Shown piece after piece: positions 24,646 to 36,759 of a DNA stretch of 46,493 nt; the stretch's first letter is position 1, and every line of letters begins with the position of its first letter. The translations under genes and the position numbers were made by a program. Source of the stretch: Pezizomycotina sp. ARF18 (Eukaryota > Ascomycota); NCBI GenBank assembly GCA_002224055.1, contig AZLU01000090.1:1-46493 (forward strand), given 5' to 3'. The notes under the pieces are model-generated. The model made no database searches. It saw only the letters and a list, made by a program, of their open reading frames with translations, and was not told the origin of the DNA.

Positions 24646-25742
24646 GCGTAAGCGGCTGTTTGGACTTGGGAAATATCATTAACAAAAGAAAAACGTGGTA
24701 CATGGTTCTGGTTTTCTCCAATGGAAAGATTTCCGGGTCCCCTAGCGTGGGGTTCGCTTTTACTACTCTCTGAACGGGCTTTCTTTGCTGCGCGGAAAAA
24801 AAGCTGGGATGTCCTCGAAATTTCTTTTTCTACTTCTCCCGCTGTTTCTTTGCATTGCTAATCGACATCTCTCAATTTATCGCCAAATTGCAAACATATC
24901 TTGATACGATTGTAGTAGTCGATAGAACCGCAGATTTACCGAAGGGGAAAAAAAAAAAAAAAAGAAGCCTCCTGTTATACTATCATAGGTACGCATCTCA
25001 GGTTTTGTTGTCCAAAGATCCGTTATCAAATCACTAAGAGGGTTGGGAATAAAACTTCGACGTATGAATATCACGCTAAAATGTAGCCTCGAAGTAGTAG
25101 TGGAGATCGCCCCAACTGGATGAGGTGTTGCATCGATTGCTATATAAGCACGAGTGCCACCAGGAAAAAAAAAGAAAAAGAAAACGAAGTGTTGCATAAG
25201 TGTAGAATGTTTCTCTGCTAAAAATACATCAATACATTAGCCCACAATCTGGCGATAAAGGACAAAGCCCGCTAGAACGAGAAGTGATGTAAACGACACC
25301 GTGTACAACCATCTATAGAGGTACACGTCGAAGCACAACCGCAGAGGTGACAACAAAGCGCTATCGTGAAAATATCGACGTGCAGTTGACGTTTTCTCAT
25401 CCCAAGAGAGAAATGAAAATGACCGGCAGATGGCTCAGTCGACTACGAAGTTACACGTTTTAACGCTCATTTGGAACTTGGGCGGAGGCGTATAACGGCG
25501 TGCGTCAATTTTCAGCTCTTCAATATATTAGGTGTCATTTCTTTTCCTTTTTTTCTTTCCTTTCTTTTCCTTAGTTCATTCTTCCTTTCCCGACCTTTGC
25601 TTTCTTTCTTTTCTTTTGATTTAGACGTGAAAACCTTCTTTCAGGGCCTTTTCAAAATGCGAACCAATTCCCGTGAACCTTGCCCTTCACCTGCAGACGC
25701 ACTGTAATCTTCGTCTGTTTGTATTCCCCACTTTTTCTCATC

Positions 25743-25743
<1 letters not shown>

Positions 25744-25780
<37 letters not shown>
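25744..25780. repeat. T37 homopolymer
   Basis: Thirty-seven uninterrupted T within the gene desert. It is among the longest runs in the window. Confidence 0.93.
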
Positions 25781-25781
<1 letters not shown>

Positions 25782-26862
25782 GGCTTTTTCATAAGACCCA
25801 CTACTTCGGTAATGCAATGCGTATCGGATCCGGAAAACAGCGAAACTTTCGTGAGGATAACTTCTTGGGCGTGTGCACTCTGCCCCATCACTTACATAAC
25901 TATTATTATCAGGTCAGTGTCGCAGAAGCCAGAAATTTGATGACACCGCGTGGGGGTTTCTCTAAGCAAGCGAAGAGCCGGTATATACTTCTACGGAGTG
26001 CCGAAAAGGAAGAAAATCGCCTTTCTTATTTATTTTTCAAATTTTTTTTCCCACTAGCGGCTAGCGCAAGATCCACCCCACGATGACACAATTCAAGCGG
26101 ATGTCAGGCGCCTTTGGGGCAACTGGAGGCCAATTGATGGGTTCATGCACCCCTCTCGCTTCTTCGGTCAGCCCTTTGACAGGCGTTCTTTGGCGGCTCT
26201 TCGATTCTTGCTTTTAACACAGCCTGCAGGGCAACAGTGAACATTAGACCGACCCCCTTTACCAAGAGCCCAAGATGCCCGCTCTTTGTCAATGATTATG
26301 AGCCATTGAAAGACTCATCATGGCGAAGGAGATAATTAAGGTTGAGCAAATCTGAAAGAAGATCTGCAGCACGTTCTAATGTTTCCGATTTAATAGTACG
26401 TGTAAGTATCATCTTCGTGCATTGAGAAAGAATGGAAAATGAGAGAAAAGCCACCGCTCGTACAGTTCTAAGAAATGATCGGGCGATAGAAAGCAGGCCG
26501 TCTTCCCGACAAGAGACAATTCTGAAATGAAAAAGTTAAAAGGAAATTTTTTCAACGCCCAAGTGAGAAACCATCACCAAAGTCGATATCTAAAGATCCG
26601 GAGAGATCATACAGGCCAATTCCCCTAATACCACTTAAAGTGACACATTTTGCGTCGTGCGAAGTCACTAAGCCCGATCGACGGGTTATTACATCTGTTG
26701 AGATATAAACCAACGGCGCTGAGTTAGAGCATCACGAAATTAGCTCTTGTACCCTTGGCTTTGCGTTACGTCTTCCCGGTGCGGTCAGGTACGAGCCTTA
26801 CCAACGGGGTAAATAGGAACAGGTTCGTTTCCCTCTTTTTTTTTTTTTCTTCTTCTTTCCTG

Positions 26863-26899
<37 letters not shown>

Positions 26900-27531
26900 G
26901 CGGAAAGAATTTATTGGTTTCACCCCCTTCCTCCCCGAGTATAGGAACGGGCACTTCCCGATCACTAACCGTATGTGCCCAGGGGGTAAATCCTTTTGTC
27001 TCTCTCGCTTTTTTTTTTTTTTTTTTTTTTTTCTCACTTAGGGGCCCCACTGTACTGGCACTAGCAGACCCTTGCATTTTACCGCTAGTTCAGCGCCATA
27101 TCTCTGTCCTGCCTCTTCCTTGCTCCCCCGAAGAGACAGTATCGCATCATCCTGATGGTCTGTTTCTTTAGGATAAAATCAAATATAATGATAAATTATT
27201 ATATCCATTGAAAGGTTTGATCTACGTAAGTTATCATGAATCACTAGAGGAGAAAAAAGCCGCTATGTTTCCACTTAAAAATCCTGTGAAGTCCCCTATA
27301 TACACAACAGCGCTTTTATTAATTTCCGCGCCCTTCCTTTTTTCTCTTTCTTACACTCCCTTCCTTTTCTTTCCCTTCGACCTGTCGGGATGTTCCTCTA
27401 ATGAAATTAGCCTGTGGGGCTACACAAATGACAAGTGCGGGGCCTTAGGAACCACTATGCGTAGGATTTTTTACGTTCACGCAAGGAGAATCAAATATAT
27501 ATGGATCACTTGCCCTGTTAAAAATAAAGAA

Positions 27532-27950
27532 AAGAAAAGAAACTCTTTGATTCGGCGATATACCTTTCGTCCTTCCGAGACTACTCGAAAAAGAACACCT
27601 CCGTTCACCGAAAACGATATTTTTGCGGTCGATTAGGAGAACGAAAATGGAATCATGTGTTTTTATTTATTGGATACGCCTGGAGCCTATATAAAACATG
27701 TGATTTATATTGATAGAGAGCCGATAAAAGAAATAAATATAAGAAAAGAAAAGAACTCTTTGATTCGGCGATATACTTTTCGTCCTTCCAGACTACTCGA
27801 AGAAGAACAACTCCGTCACCGAAAACGATATTTTTGCGGTCGATTAGGAGAACGAAAATGGAATCATGTGTTTTTATTTATTGGATACGCCTGGAGCCTA
27901 TATAAAACATGTGATTTATATTGATAGAGAGCCGATAAAAGAAAAGAAAA
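27532..27950 (+). repeat. Tandem duplication, period about 212 bp
   Basis: Two copies lie head to tail. In the left part, CTCTTTGATTCGGCGATATA occurs at 27543 and 27756 (offset 213). In the right part, GAGAGCCGATAAAAGAAA ends both copies (offset 211). The right halves, from about 27630 and 27842, are identical by eye. The left halves differ by a handful of substitutions and small indels (for example CCTTCCGAGACTACTCG against CCTTCCAGACTACTCG). The offset is 71 codons at its left end. Frames run through both copies (NSLIRRYTFRPS in each), but I do not recognise a protein. Identity in one half and divergence in the other suggests either gene conversion or uneven sequence error. Confidence 0.93.
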
Positions 27951-28218
27951 GGATTCGCGAAATAGTAGTATAGTAATCAAATTTGAAGAATAAAAATAGA
28001 GACCGAAAGCGCGTGTGCATGTGTCGGGGACCATCATGCGAAGGAGTTTTATGAAAAATCGCGTGACGCACTTCTCTACACTTAACGGTTTCGATGAAAA
28101 TGGATTCCGGGGATATTTACTGACGGGCCAATATATGCACTTTGGGGTATCTCTTTCTCTTTTTTCATTTTATAGTTATCACGAATCAATAATAATTTCG
28201 AATACTATAATGGCTATC

Positions 28219-28252
28219 TTTTTTTTTTTTTTTTGGGGGGGGGGGGGGGGGG
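28219..28252. repeat. T16-G18 homopolymer junction and AGGGT repeats
   Basis: Sixteen T are followed directly by eighteen G. Just downstream (about 28266-28292) the pentamer AGGGT/AGAGT repeats five times. The G run could form a quadruplex. The length of both runs is uncertain. Confidence 0.92.
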
Positions 28253-28975
28253 CAGCGAGTAAGATCAGGGTAGGGTAGGGTAGAGTAGGGTACGGATACG
28301 GGGTATATTTCGACTTTCTTCGATGTCTTACTATAATGTTCGTTCGTTACGGGCTGTCATAATAGATTTCGAGAATGTTCGGAGACTGGCCGCGGTTCCT
28401 TCGCGTTAGGCTTGCCTTGCCTTCCTTCTAGAAAGTCCTACGCGGTAGCGAATGACATTGTCTATCAAGCAGATCATTTCATGCAAGTCAATTTTAGCCT
28501 TATGAACACCCATGGCCAGTCGGACGTCAAGGAAATCACATTGTCCGGGGTGGTTACCTGATCATCATCATGACTCAAAACTGCTTGTAGTTATAATACC
28601 GAAATTGGCCATAGAAGCTATTTGCTTATCAGACCGGAAGGCATTCGGTGATTTTCATGATATTATTTCTTTTTTTTTCCCATGGAGAATTCTAGAATAA
28701 GTAAATATAAAGCGAAGGGTGAAAGATTATGCAAGATAAAATAAAACCGGGGATCCGTGGAGATCAAAACTGCGAATGATATGGTAGGCGATGATTTGAC
28801 AGCTTGTAGAAAGAGGCACAGAGTTCTTTTTTGACTCTCTCAATTTTGCTATAAGCTATAAGATAGACGATATAGCTATGTTTGAGCTCCGCGAATTTTT
28901 ATTTTTATTTTATTTTTTTTTTTTTTTTTTTTTTAATAAGGCGCCCAATTGCAATTGCTAATCTATTTAGCACTC

Positions 28976-28976
<1 letters not shown>

Positions 28977-29019
<43 letters not shown>

Positions 29020-29020
29020 T
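28977..29020. repeat. TTA trinucleotide microsatellite
   Basis: About fourteen uninterrupted TTA triplets inside the gene desert. Confidence 0.95.
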
Positions 29021-32000
29021 TAATATACTGGACCTCAGTTCTACATAACTAACCTCCGCTGTGGACTTTTATTTTATTTTAACCCGCCCGTTACCCTCCG
29101 TGTTTATATTAGATTCATGCGTTGATGGTGGCCGTGGAGCTCGAAGAATTTGATTTTTTCTACGGCGGTTGCTTTGGATTATAGAGGCTGTGGTAATATG
29201 AGCTTCTAAAACCAGGAAACCTGCGCTCTCGTCAGCGTCGACTTGGTAAATCATATTCGAATAAGATATCATTACAGTAATGTTTTTTGATATGTGCGTG
29301 GGCATCATGCTCTGCTGATAGTGATAAAGCCAACAACCAAATGATCTTTATCTCAAACTCGCAAGTAAGAAAACCGGCAAAAAATTACTTCAAAATCATA
29401 TATCTCACGAACCAAAATTTTTGGATAGGCCGTGGCGCGTTGCGGTGACCATCATGAGAGACGATACTCAGTGTGACATGTGTAGGCCATTATTCCACAT
29501 AATCACATCCGTGGAGTCGTTTTGCAAAGCCTTGCAGAATAAGGACGTAAGGTATCATAACACCATTGAAGCTTTAAATACTCTGGGAAGCCGCAAAGGT
29601 TATAGATCCGTATGTAAGACGACGAGTGAGTTCTAGGACTTTTCTTTCTGATTGTCATCGGTCTTCTTATAAAAAAGCAATACCACTTAGCTTACGATCT
29701 CTACTTAGAGAATTTCTGGAGGCGGAGAACGATACTAGATCAGGGACCAGTATTTGCGACGATTGAGCTGCTTAACCAACTGCCCTGATTCGAAGATAAT
29801 CTGAGCATAGTCGATGTTACGAAGGATTTCGAACCATAACGGAACGTTGAAAGTTTGCTTTGCTTGCGTACCAGAAACCGAGCACCTGATAGATCTCTAA
29901 ACCTATAATATCTGCATCTAAAGTATAGAAGAACGCTATTTGGAAAGAAGCCTGCGATAGAAACTGGGACAGAAGCCGAGCATTGATGCATGGTGAGGTG
30001 TCAATTCCCGGGATATGATAAGGAAATAGGGCTCCAGATAATAACAATTTGTGCCGCAGTTTCCGAGAGCCAACTTACTTTTCATTCTCGTTTTCGCCTA
30101 CCCCGCTATAATAAAGATCTCTCCATGTTTTGCGCGCGTCTTATTCCTCCGTCAACCCCATTTCTCGACGAGCTCTATTATAAGTGAATTACTCAGATCC
30201 CAGATGCAGCGATACGGGCAAGGTACTGAGTCCGTGCGGGCGAAGGATACGAAGGCCGGCTCTTCGATCGAACCATAGGGTTCAAGCTCCGTGTATCAAG
30301 TCATTTAGCAGCGCTAGGGCCTTTAATACCTAACATAGAGCTCTACGTGCATACGGCGTCAGCGTCAACATAGCTTCCGACACTCGATATAGTTGGGTCA
30401 CTGTGATAGCATTCACTCTAATTCACACCATTAGAATGCAGGCGAGGCGCAGATTTCATAATCGCAGGTGGAGGGTTCTTCTGTTATAGTCTAGAAAACT
30501 GGGAATTTTTCCAAAGCCACTAAAGGATATGATAGATGCTATCATTGTACAATAATTGTAGAGAAGATTTCATAAGAGAACCTCAAGGGGGACTGGTATC
30601 TGTCGTACGTCATCACGCCAGATAAAAACCAACATTTCCTTGTAGGTACAGTACAGGGGAGTTAAAGCTACGCTATATGATGCGTTGGACTTTCGTCTTC
30701 GGCTATCACGAGGTGCATGATATATATTGTGTTTATATCGCTAGCAGTTTATTTCGTGAAGCAGGCCACGCTTGTACTTATAAATTTAAACTTCCTGTAA
30801 CGCAAGTAAAGAATATAATGAGTTTCTGCCGAACGGACTTCAGGAATTCCCATCTCACACGCAGAAGCTCTTAGATAATACTCCAGTAATTCTCAAACAA
30901 TGCTCGCTAATCACACGATAACATTGCTATTTCCAGTACGTCCTGGAAACACGTATCGGACACGAACGCTCAGTCCTGTAGCTTTCTCATTTACGAAAAT
31001 ATCGCTTTAAACCCGTATAAATCCTTTTATGTATTCGGTGGCGTCGAAGTTTCGGATATCAGATAAATAAGTATGCACTGACGACGTAAGCCCTTAAATT
31101 CCAAAGCCATCAGTTGCACGGATACGAGAAGAGCGTGGGCGTTATTAAAATCTTCATCGGATTCAGTAACTATCGTGTGTAACCAGAACAGCCGCCGCAA
31201 CTTCGATACGATCTCAATTGCCGTACTCAAAGTTGTACCTAGCAATGTTCAACGTCAGGAATACTCTTAAATCATGGTGGAAGTGTTTCGAGCACCATCA
31301 GGAGTATACTAGTAAGTGGAGCCTGCGATATTTCGACTCACCGGTTATGTGGCTACAACATAGCAACAGAGAGCAGTGTAGTTTAAGCCTACGGCCATGG
31401 AATTTCCCGTCTCAGAAGCCTTATAGCTCAACAAAAGAATCTGTATGGAATTTCATGGAGAAGATAAAGCCACGCGCGTGGATAGCCTTTATCTCTCCTG
31501 TTCGGCGTTTCCGAATCCCGAAAACTCATACCACAGCGGCGCCGCACCAGGAGCTTCGACGGAGATTTGTCACTCTACTTATAGAGACAATGGATCTGAA
31601 AAACGTTATTATAATGAAGCTGAAGAAGTATTTCAACCTTTCTTCTTCACCATCATAGTTTATATAATTCGATATCCAAGCCTCTTCAACATATTGCTTG
31701 TCGCCAATCTGCAAACATATGAGAGGTCCTCCCCATTCCGCATCGATATCTATAGGGAGTAAAGAAAGCATTTACTATATAGTTACTTTGAGACTCTCAA
31801 GCGCTAGCGATTAAGAAGCTCAGTGGGTAGGCGTCAGAACTTCACATGAACCAGGGATAATTAACAGAACGAAATCGGCTGTCCTTTATCCATATGATTC
31901 CTGTGGAACCCGGTTGACATAATGTGTGTTGCAACACAACCGTAAACATACGTTTCCCTAACCACCACGGCAACATAGATCTGTAGAACTATTTATGCCT

Positions 32001-33976
32001 CTTTATCACAAAAAGGCTATTCCCGCCGTGTTGAGCGTTTGAACGCTTACGTCGTCCGAGGACATTAGTCTCGTAGACCCTATACTACACGCTCACAAAT
32101 TCATTAGCACGCACAGGAGGGTCCACGAGACTAAAAAATACTTCACAAAGAGTCCAAAATGAGAAAAGCACAAGATAGTTCCGCAGGGGAGTGTTAGAAA
32201 GGGAAAGAAGCTGATCGCATTCTATAACTACCCTAAAATACCAGAAAAAGAGAATTGATAAGTATTGCACCGGTATTTCATCGAAAAAATCACATAAAAC
32301 GCTTCGCGGATTATTGGCTCTAGTTTTGAGTCGGATTATGTGTGCTATAGAAACCGCGAGGTATATGCTGCAACAGCCTGTCGTGGGTATTAAGAACAGA
32401 ATGATCACCACTGATACATTGATGTTGCTGTCTGCGCAGCGCCAAATGTACAAGTAATAACAATTAACTTCGATAATTAATACGCCCTCCATAAAGTTAA
32501 CATTTCCGAAGGATGAAGGTGTGTATACATAATAGCTTCGATCGTAGCCAGTGAATCCTTCCGCGAATGCATATCAATTCACAATGGAGATCAAACGCGC
32601 CTAGTTTATTCTCGCAATACCAAGATACGTCACCCCAAGAAGTCTCCCGCCGAGAAAATTTATAGAGAGTCAGAAGGTTGGATGATCTTCTCATAGTTCG
32701 ATTTCTGGAAATCAAGACGGCCGAGTGTTAAGCTCAAAGAAAATAAAACATGGCATAACTACTCGAGTTTAATATTGCTAGATAACCAAGCTGTCAGCAT
32801 ATCGAGACCTTAGAAGTTCGGCGGTTTCCGCGGATAATCCGTTCAGAACGATCTGGGCGAACTGGATAAACCTCTTTTAAAGCTGTAAAAACTGTCAAAA
32901 GCGGTAGATCGTAAATTTTTTTCGGGGTAGGCTTATATGCTGGGCGATAAATTCATGAAATCGGAGGAGGAAAGATCCCATAGCTAGCCACAAAAGCTTC
33001 CAAATTGTTAGTGTAGTTAAACCAGTAAGCCGATTTTATTTTTATAAGTTAAGAATACTTCGTTTCGCTGGAAATCCTGTGCATAAACGTTTATTTGTAT
33101 GTTAATGTAGCGTTGGCAGTTGCCAGGCTGCGGAATAACGTGCAGCCCTCAACGGTATATTCGATACAAAGAAGGGAGACGACTTTCATCACGGGCAAGC
33201 ATAAAGCTCGGAAATACCATTTCTAACACCTTACATAAAATAAAAGAACGGAAGAAGAAAAAACCAGAGGTGAATGGTCTTCTCATTAGTCCAATTATTA
33301 GTGCAAATATCCAAATACGTACGGGTTTGTCGAAACCAGTGATAACTACTCGTGTCCAAGGCTTGCTGGACTGCCAGGCGAGGGCGAGCGACACGTAAAT
33401 ATTAGAATTCTAGTACGAAAACCACCGCCTCCATAGTCTATTTGGCGCGGATTCCAAGATGCGATAAAAATGCTTTTTAAAATATCTTCGCTCCGAATCG
33501 CGACGAAGTACACACTATTTGCGCAGCAATACCGCAGTTCTGAGACGAGACGGCGAAAAAGCATATTAACTCTCGAATTAAATATCGTGAATCACTAGAA
33601 TGCTGAAGTATTTTCCGATAAGCATTCTATTAATCGCGTGTTGATATCCTACCCTCATAAATATGTAGAAATTTTCTGTAACGGAGCCGTTCCGTGAGGA
33701 AGCGGACATAGCAGGTTTCGTGTTGGCTGGAACAGTGTAGCATCGTACTTGCATAGACTTGCCGGAGACTTTATATATATCTGGCAAGTCGAGGGCACCT
33801 GCGCGATAGCCAGGTGCAGTATCGGGAATGATAAGTGTAGTAAAGAGAACGATTTATGTTTATGTTTTGTATGGCTGTTGGAAGCTAGCTAAATTATCAT
33901 ACACAATTAAAGAGTTATCGTAAAACAAGGAAAAATTGAATGAAGAATAAGTGAAATGAACGAGTTGGAATGAGCG

Positions 33977-36759
33977 TCACAGGTTGTTCTGCTTCTTGAA
34001 TTCGTCCCTGCATCGTTTAGCCGCTGAACACGGCCGCTGCATGCGCTGCTCCGTCGTTGCGTTTGTCGGTATCTATTGATCATTAAATTAGCACATGGCC
34101 ATTCATTCGTGGAAAAGTAAAAAGAAAATTGTAGATATTTTGGAGTGAGAAGAAATATACCTTGTCAGGATGCACCTTCGCTATGCCCTTCATGTACGCG
34201 ATCTTCACCTTACTCGGTATCACGAGCTCGTGCATCCCCACCTTCTTCCAGTTTCGCCCCCTCCCACAGCACAGAATCTAAACTCGCAATTAACGCCCGT
34301 AAATTCCCTTCTTTACCACCTTTCCAAGCGGAGATTTTCGCTTCGACCTGGTCGTTACAGCGCGAGCTTCTCGTCGTCGACTTTATTCCGCCTCCGCGTT
34401 TGCAGCTCGTAGTTTTCGCCACCGCCTCCGCGCTCGTCGCACCGGCCGCGGCGCTAGCGGGCCGTGCCATTCCGGGGCGTTTAACCACGGCTGGTGGCTT
34501 CCTAGCGGGCGTCGTCTGCGGTCGAGCCACCGCCGGCGGTTTCGGCGCTAGAGCCTTTCGCAGCGGGCTTTACCAGCGCTAGCCGTTCCACCCCCTACGC
34601 CGTTTTCTAAAGCTACGGACCACGCTTTAGCAGCGTCGGAGTATTTCTCCATATGCTCTAGCGCCTCGGCGCGGCGGAGGACGGCTTTCGACCAGAATTC
34701 TTTTAAATCTTTACTATTACCGTCGCCTAATCGACGGGCTCGCGGTCACCTTTTGTGGGTCCGATGCCGGATATTACGGTCTCGCAGTCCACTAGTGCGG
34801 CGCGGGCGTCGCCGAGTTTTAAATTTACGATGGACCGGTTGGCAAGGATCACGAAGGAGAGGGGGTGCGAAGGGGGAAGGGGGGAAAGGGCGGCGGAGTA
34901 GTGCGTTAGTGCGGCGGAGAAGTCGCCCTTTTTGAAGGAGTCTGTGCCTGCTGTCCGTGCCGTGTGGGATTTCGATAAGTCGGACGGAGAAACGGGTGGG
35001 ATAGCACGGGTCGGTATTGGCCGTTGGACGGGTAGAGGAGCCGACTGTGCCTTTTGCGGGCTGAAGGGGTTATTCGCGGCTGGTTGCGGCGGTTCGTCTT
35101 GAAGGCTGCGGTGATGAAGGCGCTGCGGGTTGGAAGAGCTTCCGCCGAATAATAAATCCTCTTCTACGACCTTAGGAGCAGGCGCAGGGACGCAGCAGGT
35201 TTAGCACCTCGCCGCCGCGCGGGACTGACGTAATTCTGCGCGCTGTCGTTGTCGATATCCTCCCGCGTGAGCTTCGTCCTCCGCGCCTGCGCACGCATCT
35301 CCGCCTCGCGCTCCATTTGCTTCCTCCGCTCCCGCTCCATCATCTCCTGCTGCCGCGCCGCCCTGTCTTCGTGCTGCTGCCGCGCCTGCGAGCTCCTCGA
35401 GCTGCTCGAACCCTTTTCCGGCCGCCTGTCGGATTCTAGCATCATCACCTCTGACGTCTTTTCCGATCCTGAATTGCTCTTGTGCGTCCGGCCGCTGCTG
35501 CCGCCCTGATCCCTCATCCATTTCGGCGTCCCATCGTTATTGCCGTCTCCGTCTTGGAACTCGTTGATCGCTTGCACGACTTTCTTCGGCCGGTATTCCA
35601 TAGACTACCCGCGGACTTTAGCAGGTTTCCGCCGATTTCGGATGCGTACTTCGCTATATCTTTTTCTTCTCCTCCACTCTGCCACGCCGGCCGCGGTCCG
35701 TCGCCGTTCCGTTCCCGGTGTCGCGACCGCCGCTCCCCGTCCTCGTGGTGATTATGGTGGTTCTCGCCGCTATCCCGCCGTCCACTTTCTTTTGATCTCC
35801 GTGGTTTCGCCGACGCTTTCCGTGAGCTTCGTTGAGCAGGAAATCTATCGCCTGCCGGACGTCTAACCCCGTATCCGTCTCCGCCAGCGCACGCTTGGCA
35901 TCTGGAATGGAAAACCCATCTCGACCAGCTCCGCTATCGCAGGATCGCGCGGGTCCTTCTTCTCCTTCGACGGCAACGACGTATTCTCGGCAGACGGTTT
36001 CGACGGCCTCGGTGGCGGCGCTGGCCTTCCTAATTCCCCCAATATATCGTCGTCGACATCGTTGGATTCCTGCTGCCGCAGCGGCGACGGCGTCCTCGCC
36101 GGTAAATTCCCAATCTCGAACGGGTCCAGCGCGTCCAAATTGCTAACGCTATTATTATTACTCCCAGTACTCCCCCCGAGTCCCAAATTACTCATCTGCC
36201 GCTCAACACCCAACGCTGGCGTTCCCCTCCGCGACGAAGCACCCGATCCCGGCGGTGGAAAATGCGACGTCCGATCAACCTTCGTATCCGCGTTAAACGC
36301 CGCAAATAATCATCATCATCGTCCGCACCCCTTACCGCCGCCTTCGTTTTTCCAAAGCTATCCAGCCCGCCGAACTGCATATCGAACTGGCCGCTGCTGC
36401 GCCGCTTCTTTTTCCTTCTTCTCTTCAGCTAGTCGGCGCTGCTGCTCTAATAGACTCATGCTACCTAAATTCGCACCGCCGGGACTACCCGTCCCCTTCC
36501 TACCGGCGATAGATAGCAACGAAGAAAAACTGTCGGTCGTAGCGGCGGATGATGAGGCCATTTTACCGGGGGCCGGGGAAGCGCTCCTGTTCGTGACCTG
36601 CGGAGAGATATTGGAGGGTGTGGAGCGGAATTGGGCGTAGGAGGCGGCCGCGAGGGACGGGTTGGAGTAGTTTCCTGGGCTTAAGGTCGATTTCGACGCC
36701 GCCGAGGGCGTCGCGGGGGCGGACGACTTGGACCAGTCGAGACCTGCGAGGTCATCCAT
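33977..36759 (-). CDS. SWA2: Auxilin/Swa2-like clathrin-uncoating J-protein (frame-disrupted)
   Basis: Swa2/auxilin brings Hsp70 to clathrin coats and drives uncoating of vesicles. The start at 36759 gives MDDLAGLDWSKSSAPATPSA, then LLSIAGRKGTG and MSLLEQQRRLAEEKKEKEAA. A DPF motif (ALDPFEIGNLPART, about 36130) fits adaptor binding. The UBA domain is DPAIAELVEMGF, then DAKRALAETDTGLDVRQAID (about 35940-35840). A disordered, charged middle (KKVVQAINEFQDGDGNNDG, MERERRKQMEREAEMRAQ) leads to TPR-like helices (KKGDFSAALTHYSAAL, LANRSIVNLKLGDARAAL, LRRAEALEHMEKYSDAAKAW; about 34940-34640). The C-terminal J-domain reads KISAWKGGKEGNLRALI, VGMHELVIPSKVKIAYMKGI and AKVHPDK with HPD intact. An intron at 34073-34160 leads to IPTNATTEQRM and FKKQNNL, stop 33977. 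Domain order is that of Swa2. Single-base breaks are numerous (for example near 35915, 35600, 35200, 34735, 34560, 34230, 34020). Confidence 0.92.

Larger units (their letters stand above)
21475..33976. other. 12.5-kb gene desert
   Basis: I find no gene I can support here, an unusually long gap for a filamentous ascomycete. The left part (21.5-29 kb) is full of A, T and TTTC runs, a T37 run at 25744-25780, T34 at 26864-26897, the 212-bp tandem duplication at about 27532-27950, the T16-G18 junction at 28219-28252, and a TTA microsatellite at 28977-29020. The right part (29-34 kb) is free of long homopolymers, near 43% GC by eye, and has only short frames, the longest about 145 codons (plus 31218-31658, minus 32085-32492), with no motif I know. 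I saw no transposase, reverse transcriptase or integrase signature. Confidence 0.55.

Noticed and set aside
25431-25500. A-box-like TGGCTCAGTCGAC
   Set aside because: No B-box or acceptor stem follows within tRNA distance.
26755-27171. Open frame of about 138 codons on the plus strand
   Set aside because: Over a third of it is polyphenylalanine from T runs, and the reverse frame is polylysine. No motif remains.
28266-28292. AGGGT repeats as a possible telomere tract
   Set aside because: The unit is not the fungal TTAGGG type, the array has only about five copies, and genes lie on both sides.
31805-31865. tRNA-like text (AGCTCAGTGGGTAGGCGTCAG followed by CCAGGGAT)
   Set aside because: It matches an A-box and D-arm, but there is no B-box TTCRA loop, no pairing acceptor stem and no anticodon stem. 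It is probably chance or a remote relic.
32085-32492. Minus-strand frame with three hydrophobic stretches
   Set aside because: The length (135 codons) is within chance for this composition and number of frames, and no family motif or splice support is visible.
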